Assembly (NCBI GenBank): GCA_905216095.1
Contig: CAJMSQ010000003.1
Location: 41,843-105,842, forward strand
From: an uncultured bacterium
GTDB taxonomy: Bacteria > Bacteroidota > Bacteroidia > Bacteroidales > Bacteroidaceae
Direction: 5' to 3'
Length of the DNA: 64,000 nt
Position numbers and translations under genes: made by a program. The notes under the pieces were generated by a model, which did not search any database, was not told the origin of the DNA, and saw only the letters and a program-made list of their open reading frames with translations. Every line of letters begins with the position of its first letter. Positions within the stretch are counted from its first letter, which is position 1. Shown piece by piece: positions 18,730 through 28,060 of this stretch.

Positions 18730-20229
18730 ATGACAACTGCAAACGAAAGCAACACGGATAATCCCAAAAAGGCGGGCGGACTGGCCACGCTGGCCAAGGA
18801 CACCGCCATCTACGGCCTGAGCAGCATTGTCGGGCGTTTCCTCAATTATCTGCTCGTGCCGCTCTACACGGCCAAGCTGGCAGCGTCGTCGGGCGGCTAC
18901 GGCGTCATCACCGAGATATACAGTTACGTGGCGTTGCTGCTGGTGCTTCTCACTTTCGGCATGGAAACCACGTTTTTCCGCTTCATCAACAAGGCCGGGG
19001 AGCAACCCGGGCGCGTCTATTCCACCACCCTCTGTGCCGTAGGCGGCGTCAGCCTGGCCTTTGCCCTCGGGGTAATCGCCTTCTTGCAGCCCGTAGCCGC
19101 GGCCGTCGGCTATGCCGCGCATCCCGAGTACGTGGGGATGATGGCGGTCTGCGTGGCTGTCGATGCCTTCCAAAGCATCCCGTTCGCCTACCTGCGTTAC
19201 CGGCACAAGGCCCTCAAGTTTGCCGCGCTCAAACTGCTTTTCATCGCGCTCAACATCGCGCTCAACATCGTCTTTTTCCTCATCCTCGACTGCGGGGATG
19301 TATTCTATGCCTTTGCCATCAACCTTTTCTGCACGTCGGTCATCACATTGGGATTCTACAAGGAACTGGCCGCCTGCCGGCAGAAGCCCGACTTCGCCCT
19401 GCTGCGCCGCATGTTGCGCTACGCATGGCCCATCCTGCTGCTCGGCATTGCCGGCATACTCAACCAGACCGCCGACAAAATCATTTTTCCGCGCATGGTA
19501 ACGGGCGCTGAAGGCAAGGTGCAGCTCGGTATATACGGCGCGTGCGTCAAGATAGCCATGATAATGGCCATGATAACGCAGGCCTTCCGCTACGCCTACG
19601 AGCCTTTCGTCTTCGGCAAGCAGGCCTCGGGCGACAACCGCGAGACCTACGCCCGCGCCATGAAGTTCTTCGTCATCTTTACCCTGCTGGCGTTTCTCGT
19701 GGTCATGGGCTACATCGACCTGTTCCAGCACATCATCGCGCCGGGCTACCGCTCGGGACTGCGCGTCGTGCCGATAGTCATGGCCGCCGAGATACTTATG
19801 GGCGTCTACTTCAATCTTTCGTTCTGGTACAAGCTCATCGACAAGACCGTATGGGGGGCCTGGTTCTCGGGAGCGGGCTGCGCGGTGCTCATAGCCGTCA
19901 ATGTCATCTTCATTCCCCGCTATGGTTATATGGCCTGCGCCTGGGCAGGTGTGGCGGGTTACGGCACTGCGGCGCTGCTAAGCTACGTGGCGGGACAACA
20001 TTACTACCCGATACGCTATCCGCTCCGCAGCATCGGCGTCTATGTCCTTGTGGCTGCCTTCTTTTTCGGGGTGATGACGCTCTCGGCGCGCCACATCGAC
20101 GCGCTGTGGCTGCGCCTGCTCGTCAATAGCGGCTGCATCGCGCTCTTCATCGCACATATAATATACCACGACCTGCCGCTTGCGGAAATTCCCGTGGTGG
20201 GCAAATATTTCAGAAAACAGGGTCGCTGA
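18730..20229 (+). CDS. Oligosaccharide flippase family protein (Wzx/MATE-like)
   Basis: This 499-residue polytopic membrane protein has the polysaccharide-biosynthesis flippase pattern: an N-terminal segment with GLATLAKDTAIYGLSSIVGRFLNYLLVPLYT, about 12-14 hydrophobic helices and a conserved charged loop with NQTADKIIFPRMV. Such proteins move lipid-linked sugars across the inner membrane. No glycosyltransferases are nearby, so the cargo may be a housekeeping lipid-linked sugar rather than a capsule. The ATG at 18730 is preceded by an AT-rich stretch; upstream codons are antisense-like. Confidence 0.85.
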   Translation: MTTANESNTDNPKKAGGLATLAKDTAIYGLSSIVGRFLNYLLVPLYTAKLAASSGGYGVITEIYSYVALLLVLLTFGMETTFFRFINKAGEQPGRVYSTTLCAVGGVSLAFALGVIAFLQPVAAAVGYAAHPEYVGMMAVCVAVDAFQSIPFAYLRYRHKALKFAALKLLFIALNIALNIVFFLILDCGDVFYAFAINLFCTSVITLGFYKELAACRQKPDFALLRRMLRYAWPILLLGIAGILNQTADKIIFPRMVTGAEGKVQLGIYGACVKIAMIMAMITQAFRYAYEPFVFGKQASGDNRETYARAMKFFVIFTLLAFLVVMGYIDLFQHIIAPGYRSGLRVVPIVMAAEILMGVYFNLSFWYKLIDKTVWGAWFSGAGCAVLIAVNVIFIPRYGYMACAWAGVAGYGTAALLSYVAGQHYYPIRYPLRSIGVYVLVAAFFFGVMTLSARHIDALWLRLLVNSGCIALFIAHIIYHDLPLAEIPVVGKYFRKQGR

Positions 20230-20250
20230 CCCGCAACCGTACATCGAGAC

Positions 20251-21540
20251 ATGAATACCTACCATTCGGCAACGCTGCCCAACGGCCTGCGCATCATCCA
20301 CGAGGCTTCCGCTTCCGACGTTGTCTATTGCGGCTACGTCGTCCGGGCGGGGACGCGCCACGAAGATGCCGGAGACTCGGGAATGGCCCACTTCATCGAG
20401 CACATGAGCTTCAAGGGAACGCAGCGACGCCGCGCCTGGCACATCTCGAACGGCCTAGAGCGCGTCGGAGGTGACCTGAACGCTTTCACCACCAAGCAGG
20501 AAACCGTCTACCATGCCACGGTGCTGCGCCCCGATTTCGGACGTGCGGCCGACTTGCTCACGGATATTGTCTTCCACAGTACTTATCCGCAGCACGAGAT
20601 AACGCGTGAGGTGGAGGTCATCTGCGATGAAATCGAGAGTTACGCCGACTCGCCTTCCGAAATCATCTTCGACGAGTTCGAATCCATGTTGTTTGAGGGA
20701 CAATCCCTGGGCCGCGACATCCTGGGCCGCGCGGAACGGTTGCGCGGATATACGACTGCCGACGCCTTGCGCTATGTCCGTCGGCACTACCGCACGGACA
20801 ACGCCGTCTTCTTTGTATACGGAAACGTGGATTTCGGCCTTGTGGAGCGCACGATGCGGCGGCTGACGATGGGAATAGGGGCGGAAAATGCCGGTTCCAT
20901 CGGGGAAAATGCTGCCGGACTCCCTGCCGCGGAGGCCGGGAACGGACCTGCCGGGGAGCGGCCCTATGACTGCACCGCCGGGCCCTATGCCGGCGAGACG
21001 CGGGTGGTGAACAAGGATACGCACCAAGCGCATGTACTCGTGGGCGGCCGCACTTTCGGCGGAAGCGACCCGCGGCGGTTCGCGCTGATATTGCTGAACA
21101 ACATGCTCGGAGGGCCGGGTATGAACTCGCGCCTCAACATGAAGTTGCGCGAACATGCCGGACTGGTCTACTCCATAGAGGCCAACTTGTCCACATATCC
21201 CGATACGGGCTGGTGGAGCGCCTACTTCGGCTGCGACCCTCAGGACATCGCGCGCTGTCGCCGCATGGTCGAACGCGAACTGCGGAGGTTCATCGACACA
21301 CCCCTGACACCCGCGCAACTGGCCGCCGCCAAGAAGCAGCTGGCCGGGCAGATAGGCATTTCGCTCGATGCGGGCGAGAGCCGCGCACTGGCGCTCGGGA
21401 AGTGCTTTGCCCATTACGGGCACTACCGGGATACGAGGGAATTGCTCGATGAAGTCGGGAAAATAACGCCTGCCGACCTGCAGGAAACCGCTGCCGCGGT
21501 ATATACGCCCGAGCGCATCACCACCTTGATTTACCGATAA
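20251..21540 (+). CDS. M16 family zinc peptidase
   Basis: This 429-residue protein of the insulinase/mitochondrial processing peptidase family has the inverted zinc motif HFIEH at residues 47-51 and the third ligand Glu127 in EVEVICDEIES. The C-terminal half (about 210-429) has the second M16 fold with GGPGMNSRLNMKLREHAGLVYSI. There is no signal peptide, so it is probably cytoplasmic. It begins 21 bases after the flippase and ends three bases before the Nudix gene, so it is clearly within one operon. Confidence 0.92.
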   Translation: MNTYHSATLPNGLRIIHEASASDVVYCGYVVRAGTRHEDAGDSGMAHFIEHMSFKGTQRRRAWHISNGLERVGGDLNAFTTKQETVYHATVLRPDFGRAADLLTDIVFHSTYPQHEITREVEVICDEIESYADSPSEIIFDEFESMLFEGQSLGRDILGRAERLRGYTTADALRYVRRHYRTDNAVFFVYGNVDFGLVERTMRRLTMGIGAENAGSIGENAAGLPAAEAGNGPAGERPYDCTAGPYAGETRVVNKDTHQAHVLVGGRTFGGSDPRRFALILLNNMLGGPGMNSRLNMKLREHAGLVYSIEANLSTYPDTGWWSAYFGCDPQDIARCRRMVERELRRFIDTPLTPAQLAAAKKQLAGQIGISLDAGESRALALGKCFAHYGHYRDTRELLDEVGKITPADLQETAAAVYTPERITTLIYR

Positions 21541-21543
21541 GCC

Positions 21544-22080
21544 ATGTCACATCCTTTACACGACTTCCGCTTCTGCCCGCGCTGCGGCTCGGCCGGTTTT
21601 GCCGAGAATGACGAGCGGTCAAAACGCTGCAAGGCGTGCGGATTCACCTATTACCACAACGCATCGGCGGCCACCGTGGCCGTAGTACTCAACAAACGGG
21701 GAGAACTCCTCGTGACGCGCCGCGCTTTCGAGCCGGCACGCGGAACGCTCGACCTGCCCGGAGGCTTCGTGGACCCATGTGAGAGCCTCGAGCAGGGATG
21801 CCGGCGCGAGGTGGCCGAGGAAACGGGGGCGCAGGTGACATCCTGCCGTTATTTGTTCTCACTTTGCAACACGTACCGCTATTCCGGTTTCGACGTGCAT
21901 ACGGCCGACGCTTTTTTTCTTTGCGAATTGTCCGATGAAACCGCGGTTTCGGCCGCCGACGATGCGGCCGAGCTGCAATGGATGCCGCTTGGTGACGTCC
22001 GACCCGGGGACTTCGGGCTGGCATCCGTGCGTGAAGGCGTCCGGATGCTGGTCGAACGCCTGTCCGGCGGAGGCCTGTGA
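21544..22080 (+). CDS. Nudix hydrolase with N-terminal zinc ribbon
   Basis: This 178-residue protein has a four-cysteine zinc ribbon (Cys11, Cys14, Cys29, Cys32) followed by a Nudix domain with GGFVDPCESL leading into REVAEETG (about 74-96). The arrangement resembles NudC-type and related pyrophosphohydrolases that clear nucleotide or dinucleotide derivatives. The substrate cannot be read from the sequence. It starts three bases after the M16 peptidase stop. Confidence 0.9.
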   Translation: MSHPLHDFRFCPRCGSAGFAENDERSKRCKACGFTYYHNASAATVAVVLNKRGELLVTRRAFEPARGTLDLPGGFVDPCESLEQGCRREVAEETGAQVTSCRYLFSLCNTYRYSGFDVHTADAFFLCELSDETAVSAADDAAELQWMPLGDVRPGDFGLASVREGVRMLVERLSGGGL

Positions 22081-22220
22081 GCGCGCGGGCCGCGGAAAGG
22101 AGCGGCCACATGTCCGGAATTTTCAGAAACCTCAACATTCTTTAAGCCGGCGTGCCTTGTGCGGACGGCCGGAAAGCCGTAACTTGCGCCCGAATGCACA
22201 ACCACAAAAACAGAACTGAT

Positions 22221-22721
22221 ATGAAAACCGTAACTTTCAAAGGAGAACCCGTCGCGCTGTGCGGGCAAATGCCGGCCGTCGGGGAGCAAGCGCCGCGTTT
22301 CGGCGGTGTGCGGGGCGATTTGACCGTGCTCCATCTGCCCGACCTGCTGGGCAAGCGCGTAGTGTTGAACATCTTCCCGAGCCTGGATACCGAGGTGTGC
22401 GCCGCATCGGTGCGCCGCTTCAACCGGGAAGCCGCCTCGCTCGACAATACCGTCGTCCTGTGCGTCTCGAAAGACCTTCCGTTCGCCCAGAGCCGCTTCT
22501 GCACGACCGAAGGCCTGCACGACGTCATTCCCGTCAGCACATTCCGTTGCAAGTGTTTCGACGAGAAATACGGACTGGGCCTGACCGAAGGGCCGCTCAA
22601 AGGCTTGTTGGCCCGCGCGGTTATCGTCGTGGACGAGACGGGCCGTATAGTCTATGAGGAGCTTGTGCCCGAAATCACGCACGAACCCGACTACGAGGCC
22701 GCCCTGTCGGCCTTGCGCTGA
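22221..22721 (+). CDS. tpx: Thiol peroxidase (atypical 2-Cys peroxiredoxin)
   Basis: Tpx reduces peroxides using thioredoxin. The 166-residue protein has the peroxidatic cysteine in PSLDTEVCAASVRRF (Cys60), the resolving cysteine in RFCTTEG (Cys94) and the family N terminus with KGEPVALCG. It starts at the ATG at 22221; a possible promoter with TAACTTGC lies around 22182-22189. It follows the Nudix gene by 140 bases and may be transcribed separately. Confidence 0.95.
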   Translation: MKTVTFKGEPVALCGQMPAVGEQAPRFGGVRGDLTVLHLPDLLGKRVVLNIFPSLDTEVCAASVRRFNREAASLDNTVVLCVSKDLPFAQSRFCTTEGLHDVIPVSTFRCKCFDEKYGLGLTEGPLKGLLARAVIVVDETGRIVYEELVPEITHEPDYEAALSALR

Positions 22722-22739
22722 GGCGTGGATATCCGGTTG

Positions 22740-22997
22740 CGGCCCCCCATACCCGTGGTGGGGGGTGCGGGCCCCAGGGCGATGTGGGCGGGCTGGCGTT
22801 GAGCCCGCGCGGTCGGGGATCCCGGGTTTGGGTGATTGCGTTTGCTGTGTCCAGTCCGCGCTGTTCCATCCGCTTTGGTCCAATTCTTTGCGGCCGGTCA
22901 GCTGCGTAGCTTCGTCGTCGTGCGTGGAATAGCACAGGAAGTTCTCGGTATTCATGCCTACACACTGCATGGCAGGCGCTATATATGTTTTTCTCAT
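22740..22997 (-). CDS. Small Bacteroidales protein, 3' end uncertain
   Basis: A reading frame starts 25 bases after the T9SS-type surface protein gene with MRKTYIAPAMQCVGMNTENFLCYS. This matches the very common short Bacteroidales proteins (MKKxYIxPxxxxVxxxxxxxL) that often follow exported-protein genes. Such proteins usually end at 50-100 residues. Here the frame stays open through a GC-rich palindromic stretch (22741-22776) and then antisense through tpx and the Nudix gene, so the true end is unclear. The coordinate given is where plausible coding seems to stop; a lost stop or a frameshift is likely. Confidence 0.45.
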
Positions 22998-23022
22998 GAT
23001 GATGTCGTGTTTCGTTCGTTGT

Positions 23023-25452
23023 TTACTTCACATAGATTTTCTTTCCGCCGCGGATGTAGATACCCTTTGAGGCCTGTTCCACGCGGCGTCCGCTCAAGTC
23101 GAACACGGGTGCGTTGTCGTCGTTGCTGTCTGTCGTCCCGATTGCGCCGATGCCCGTCACGTCGCCGCCGAAGTTCAGCTTGAGGAACTGTACGTTGCTT
23201 GTGCCCGCGTCGATGAACGCCTTGTTGGCGGCCAAGGTCGTCGAATTGGGACGGTAGAAGCCGAGTCCGTTCGCATTCGTATAGCCAAAGATGTAGTAGT
23301 CCGTTTTCGTGATGTCGTTGATGGGCAGACAACTGCCGGCGAGCAGGTTGTCCGTGGCTTTAGGCAAAGTTTCATATTTAATCAGAGGCCTGGTAATTGC
23401 GGCTTTATCCGTGTTTTTGATAATGACGCCCTCGCCTGCCGGTACGACTCCGTTGTTTATTTCGACCGGGTCTATGATAGCGGCGTTGTTGCTGTTCTGT
23501 ACGGCGGTGTAAACCTCATTTCCGGTTCTAAACATCACGGTGACCGGCAGATAAGCCGTGGCATAAGAAGCATCGCCTATGGTGGTCATCGGTATATCTA
23601 TGGTCGTGGCCTGGCTTATGCACCAGGCTGAGGATGTGTTCAAGCCGCCTCCGTAGGCTACAAGCTTCCAGTTGTTGTCACGACCTGCACAATGCATCAC
23701 GGATCCGTTGCCGTCAATGATGTTGTTCTGGCCTTCTCCCAGATAGTCGAGGCGGAAAAGGGCGGCATTGCCTTCTTCTACTAATCTCGCGAAGTCGTTG
23801 TTAAAAGTATCATCCAGCTCACTCTTCAACGCAGATATATACTTACCCGTATTGACGTTCTTCAGACGGAAACCGTTCTCGGCAGGAACCGGGACGAACT
23901 CGTATAATGCTCCCGCATTCCACTTTTGGGAATATCCGTAGGCGTACGTTCCGTCCTCAGAATGTCCGAGAATAACTCCACCGTTATCCCTTTCAACGTT
24001 TCTTATGTAGTAGTATTTTCCTGCTTCAGGCTTGTCGGAATTGTTTATCAGCGCATGTAATCTCGAGGTCATGCCGTTGGTCGAAGCCTCGGTTTGGATA
24101 GCCGTGATGGTCTCCGTGGAGTATCCGCCGATATAGTGGTCTTTTTTCTGGACGAAGGTTCTATGTGCGATGACGTTGTTGGCCGTTTCCACCGAGTTGA
24201 GGAAGCGTATGGGCGAACCGCCAAGGGAATAAAAGCCGAAATCATTGCTGGTATAACTTCCAAGCTGGTTCCACCATTTTCCTGTCTCGTCATAATCGCA
24301 TACATTGATGCCCTCGTTTGTCTTTACAAGAATCCATTTTGTCTCTACATTGCCGTTGATGGCCGGTGAGGCGTCGCTGCGGTTCAGCGGTGAGCCTGCG
24401 CCGTATTGTTTGGAGTAGATTTGATAACCGTGGGCGGGGTCTCCGACGAAACAGAACCATGCTCTTTCGTTGAAGAGGGCCTCGTGGTTTTCCGAAGAAT
24501 AGGTATCGCCGTTGCCGTTGAGCAGCATGTAGCGTTTGCCATTCGGGTTGGCCGGCAGATGTGCTGTGTACCACTTCGTGTCCTCGGCAAACGCACCGTC
24601 TACAATGGTCGTAGCCTTGACGGGCAGGTCGTCTGTGGCTTCGTACACGAGTTCCACGGTCTCGCTTGCGGACGCATTGCCCGTCGGCTGTGCGGTCGTA
24701 CAGGTGAGGAAGCGGTTGGAAAAGTCCGGTATCGCGGGATATTCGACGGACGTTCCCTGCATGAAGAGCGTATGTTGTGTGTGGAAAGTGACGCCGTTGT
24801 ACGTACAATTATAAACAAGGTCGTTCGGAGTGATGACCTCACTGCTCATCTGCACGGGAATTATCTGGTAACCGCAGTTGCCGCCATAGCCATACCAACC
24901 GGTAAACTTGTCGGCCGTGCAGTCAAAAGAGCCGTAGCCGCCCGAATCCCCGTTATACTTGACCGTACTCGTGATGACGAATTGTCCGGAAGGACAGGCA
25001 TCGCCGTCGTGCGTGGTTGTAGAGATTTCGCCCTTGCGCTTGTTGGAACTCAAAATATAGGGTACTGGCGTCGTCTCCACCAATAAATCAGGATAATCCT
25101 GATAGTTCACCGCCGGCATATAGTATCCCGCCAGGGCGCTCTCCATGGTATAATTGTCGTCCTGCTGTTTATGGAGCGTGAAGACGTACAGTCCCGCAAG
25201 GTTATCGTCGGCCGAGGGAGCGGTTGCCGTACATTCGATTTTCTTGCTGATGGGGTCTATCTTCAGGTAGCGGCTTTGGTTTACGTTGTAGAATACGACT
25301 GTCGCCCCGTCTGTTATGGCCGAGAGGTCGGTGATGGCATCCGAAGCGTTGAAGCTCTGTAGTTTTTTCCAGGAAACGCCGGTTTCCTGCGCATTGCTCC
25401 CCGTTGTTGCAAAAGCAAAGAGCAATGTCAAGAAAAATGTGATTTTTCTCAT
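23023..25452 (-). CDS. Large exported protein with T9SS-type C-terminal sorting tail
   Basis: This 809-residue protein has a signal peptide (1-21, ending GSNA) and a C-terminal tail FDLSGRRVEQASKGIYIRGGKKIYVK-like region (last 27 residues), typical of type IX secretion substrates. The middle contains two or more stretches resembling beta-trefoil/lectin repeats (for example FRLKNVNTGKYISALKSEL and YKIxxxNxG patterns around residues 90-140 and 540-620). No catalytic motif is recognisable. It is probably displayed or released at the cell surface, perhaps binding glycans. A promoter with a 19-nt spacer is visible upstream. Confidence 0.75.
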   Translation of the reverse strand: MRKITFFLTLLFAFATTGSNAQETGVSWKKLQSFNASDAITDLSAITDGATVVFYNVNQSRYLKIDPISKKIECTATAPSADDNLAGLYVFTLHKQQDDNYTMESALAGYYMPAVNYQDYPDLLVETTPVPYILSSNKRKGEISTTTHDGDACPSGQFVITSTVKYNGDSGGYGSFDCTADKFTGWYGYGGNCGYQIIPVQMSSEVITPNDLVYNCTYNGVTFHTQHTLFMQGTSVEYPAIPDFSNRFLTCTTAQPTGNASASETVELVYEATDDLPVKATTIVDGAFAEDTKWYTAHLPANPNGKRYMLLNGNGDTYSSENHEALFNERAWFCFVGDPAHGYQIYSKQYGAGSPLNRSDASPAINGNVETKWILVKTNEGINVCDYDETGKWWNQLGSYTSNDFGFYSLGGSPIRFLNSVETANNVIAHRTFVQKKDHYIGGYSTETITAIQTEASTNGMTSRLHALINNSDKPEAGKYYYIRNVERDNGGVILGHSEDGTYAYGYSQKWNAGALYEFVPVPAENGFRLKNVNTGKYISALKSELDDTFNNDFARLVEEGNAALFRLDYLGEGQNNIIDGNGSVMHCAGRDNNWKLVAYGGGLNTSSAWCISQATTIDIPMTTIGDASYATAYLPVTVMFRTGNEVYTAVQNSNNAAIIDPVEINNGVVPAGEGVIIKNTDKAAITRPLIKYETLPKATDNLLAGSCLPINDITKTDYYIFGYTNANGLGFYRPNSTTLAANKAFIDAGTSNVQFLKLNFGGDVTGIGAIGTTDSNDDNAPVFDLSGRRVEQASKGIYIRGGKKIYVK

Positions 25453-25538
25453 GACAATAGATTTAAGTAATAAAAAATTTTTCCGTGTTTTGCATCTTCT
25501 TGCGGGATTTTGGGCACTCCCGCAATAGTTTTGGCCGG

Positions 25539-25569
25539 TAAATGTAGCCTGTTTACTTTTATTAGCAAA
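25539..25569 (-). promoter_or_regulatory. Promoter of the 809-residue surface protein
   Basis: On the minus strand TTTG (25566-25569) is followed after 19 nt by TACATTTA (25539-25546), close to the Bacteroidota consensus. The leader of about 80 nt contains a small hairpin (25503-25522). The rest of 25570-25770 is AT-rich and holds nothing else that I can support. Confidence 0.65.
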
Positions 25570-25770
25570 ATCGGGGGGGTAAAAACTTCAGATTTTAAGT
25601 TTTTTTATAGGTCTGAAAATGATAAGCGAGGTGGATGTAAGAATCCGTCCGTGCCTGACATGTCCCGCCATGCCTGCGCCCGGCCGTGAATAAGACAGGG
25701 CCGGAAAGAAAAACAATACGTGCAAAAATCTGATGCCCGCCTTGGATTTAACATTTGTCCGCCTCGGATT

Positions 25771-26018
25771 TTAACACTTCTTGCTTTCGGGCGAAAAATG
25801 TTGTATCTTTGTGGCAGGAAACAGGGCAGATCCGCGCGGTCTGCCCTGTTTTCGTGTTTTCCGGCCGGTATCCGGTCCGTTTTTCACGGGAAAAATGATT
25901 TCCTATGTGCCTTGTAGTTTTTCCTACATGCCATGTACGAAATCCTGTCCCTGCATGTAGGCGAAACTACAAGCCATGTACGTCCGCCCGAATTGTGCAC
26001 GAAAGTTAAAAATGTTAA
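25771..26018 (+). repeat. Promoter-hairpin-array element, copy C
   Basis: Begins TTAACACTTCTTG with TTG at 25781-25783, then 20 nt, then TATCTTTG at 25804-25811. The hairpin AAACAGGGCAGA against TCTGCCCTGTTT (25819-25851) follows and ends in TTTT. The four-unit array is at 25903-25981 and the distal end GAAAGTTAAAAATGTTAA at 26001-26018. It lies between the divergent surface-protein and cytochrome bd genes and reads toward cydAB. Confidence 0.88.
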
Positions 26019-26102
26019 GGTTGTCCGTAACATTGTGCCGAGACTCCCGCGGCCGGATGTACAAAAAAAGGTGCGGATATGGCTTGAAAACGTAAAAATC
26101 CT

Positions 26103-26110
26103 TATATTTG
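26103..26110 (+). promoter_or_regulatory. Promoter -7 box upstream of DUF4492-cydAB
   Basis: TATATTTG ends only four bases before the GTG at 26115, so a transcript from it would start at or very near the first codon. Confidence 0.5.
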
Positions 26111-26114
26111 TCAG

Positions 26115-26351
26115 GTGAAAACGGCATTCCATCCGATACAGAGCGTCTGGAACTTCTACCGCGACGGCTTCAAGGGCATGACTTGGGGCCGTGTGCTGTG
26201 GGCCATCATACTGCTGAAGCTGTTCATCCTCTTCGCCGTGTTACGCCCCTGGCTGTTCCGTCCCGCCTTGGCCGGCATGACCGATGCCGAGAAGCAGGAA
26301 ACCGTGGCCGGCAACCTGTCTGGCGCCGACGAACGGCCCGACCGGCGCTGA
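26115..26351 (+). CDS. DUF4492 small membrane protein
   Basis: This 78-residue protein matches the DUF4492 family found next to cytochrome bd genes in Bacteroidota and Campylobacterota: IQSVWNFYRDGFKGMTWGRVLWAIILLKLFILFAVLRPWLF, with one membrane helix at about 28-50. A role as a small accessory subunit or assembly factor of the oxidase is an inference from gene order. The family N terminus starts at the GTG at 26115, which suggests a leaderless message. cydA follows 124 bases later. Confidence 0.8.
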   Translation: MKTAFHPIQSVWNFYRDGFKGMTWGRVLWAIILLKLFILFAVLRPWLFRPALAGMTDAEKQETVAGNLSGADERPDRR

Positions 26352-26475
26352 CGGACCGGGCAGGACGGAAAGTTTCCGCGGCGGCTGCGCCCGATTTTCC
26401 CGCACCTATATATAATAAGGTGTGGACGGACGAGAACCTGACCTTGATACATTAATACTTAAAAGGCACTTCGAT

Positions 26476-27990
26476 ATGAATTTCCCCGATTTGGCACTGA
26501 TTGACTGGTCGAGGGCGCAGTTCGCCCTTACGGCCTGCTATCACTGGCTGTTCGTCCCGCTCACGCTGGGACTGGCCTTGGTGATGGGCATCATGGAGAC
26601 TATTTATTTTAAGACGGGTGACCCGTTCTGGAAGACCGTGACACGGTTCTGGCAGAAGCTCTTCGGCATCAATTTCGCCGTCGGCGTGGCCACGGGCATC
26701 ATCCTGGAATTTGAGTTCGGTACGAACTGGAGCAACTACTCCTGGTTTGTGGGCGACATCTTCGGCGCCCCGCTGGCCATAGAGGGCATCGTGGCCTTCT
26801 TCCTCGAGGCCACGTTCATCGCCGTCATGTTCTTCGGCTGGGAAAAAGTAAGCCGGCGCTTCCACCTTGTCGCGACATGGATGACCGGCATAGGGGCGAC
26901 GCTCTCGGCCTGGTGGATACTCGTCGCCAACTCGTGGATGCAGCATCCCGTCGGCATGGAGTTCAATCCCGAGACGGTACGTAACGAGATGATGGACTTC
27001 TTTGCGGTGGCCTTCTCGCCCGAGGCCGTGACGAAATTCACGCACACGGTGACGAGCGGCTGGCTTACGGGCGCTGTTTTCGTGGTGGGCGTGAGCTGCT
27101 GGTTCCTGTTGCGCGGCCGTAACCGCCGTCTGGCGACGGCGAGCATCAAGGTGGCGGCCGTCGTAGGCGTATGTTCCGCGCTGCTGGTCATGATGACCGG
27201 CGACCGTTCGGGCGTGGAAATGGCCAAGAACCAGCCCATGAAGCTCGCCGCGGCCGAGGGACTGGAGCGGGGAGGCCGCGGAGCGGCATTCTCCATCGTG
27301 CCGGGCGTCGAGGTTCCCGGCGTGCTGTCGTTCCTGGCCACGCACGATTTTGACGGCTATGTGCCCGGCACGCACGACATTCTCGACGGATACACCGACA
27401 ATGACGGCCGGGAGCATCTCTCAGCCGCCGGGAAAATGGAGCGCGGACGGCAGGCGCTGGCGGCGTTCCGCGATTTCCGCAAGGCCTACGAGGAAGGTGA
27501 CGCCCGCGCCAAGTATGAGTCGCGCGAGGAGCTGAGGAAACACAGCGCCTACTTCGGTTACGGCTACATCGACAAGGCCGAGGACCTTATCCCGCCCGTA
27601 CCCTTGGTCTACTGGGCCTTCCGTCTGATGGTCGGGGCCGGCATGGCGTTGCTCCTTGTCCTGGTCCTCGTGTGGTGGCAAGCCCGTCGCGGCCGGCTGG
27701 AAGGCACGCGGTGGCTGCTTCATGCCGGACTGTGGTCGATAGCCCTGGCCTACGTGGCCGGACAGGCCGGATGGGTGGTGGCCGAAGTAGGGCGGCAGCC
27801 CTGGGCCATACAGGACCTGCTGCCGGTCGGCGCGTCCGTTTCGAGCCTCTCGGCAGGTTCGGTGCAGTTCACGTTCTTTGTGTTCCTGCTCATCTTCACC
27901 CTGTTGCTCATAGCCGAGGTCCGTATCATGTGCCGTGCCATCAAGCGCCAGCCGGATGCCGGCGAGGCGGACCGGCCCGAGGCCCGGTGA
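26476..27990 (+). CDS. cydA: Cytochrome bd ubiquinol/menaquinol oxidase subunit I
   Basis: CydA is the quinol-oxidising, haem-carrying subunit of the high-affinity bd oxidase. The 504-residue protein has the haem ligand region WSRAQFALTACYHWLFVPLTLGL (His23), a conserved EFEFGTNWSNYSWFVGDIFGAPLAIEG segment, a quinol-loop region around residues 250-370 and C-terminal helices ending GWVVAEVGRQPW. An in-frame GTG upstream is possible, but the ATG at 26476 aligns with the family start. cydB follows 70 bases later. It allows microaerobic respiration and oxygen scavenging in an anaerobe. Confidence 0.97.
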   Translation: MNFPDLALIDWSRAQFALTACYHWLFVPLTLGLALVMGIMETIYFKTGDPFWKTVTRFWQKLFGINFAVGVATGIILEFEFGTNWSNYSWFVGDIFGAPLAIEGIVAFFLEATFIAVMFFGWEKVSRRFHLVATWMTGIGATLSAWWILVANSWMQHPVGMEFNPETVRNEMMDFFAVAFSPEAVTKFTHTVTSGWLTGAVFVVGVSCWFLLRGRNRRLATASIKVAAVVGVCSALLVMMTGDRSGVEMAKNQPMKLAAAEGLERGGRGAAFSIVPGVEVPGVLSFLATHDFDGYVPGTHDILDGYTDNDGREHLSAAGKMERGRQALAAFRDFRKAYEEGDARAKYESREELRKHSAYFGYGYIDKAEDLIPPVPLVYWAFRLMVGAGMALLLVLVLVWWQARRGRLEGTRWLLHAGLWSIALAYVAGQAGWVVAEVGRQPWAIQDLLPVGASVSSLSAGSVQFTFFVFLLIFTLLLIAEVRIMCRAIKRQPDAGEADRPEAR

Positions 27991-28060
27991 GGCACAAGAC
28001 CAAGGAAACATAAACCGGGCGGCCGACGCGCCGTCCTTACACCGTAAAAAAAGAAAAAAG

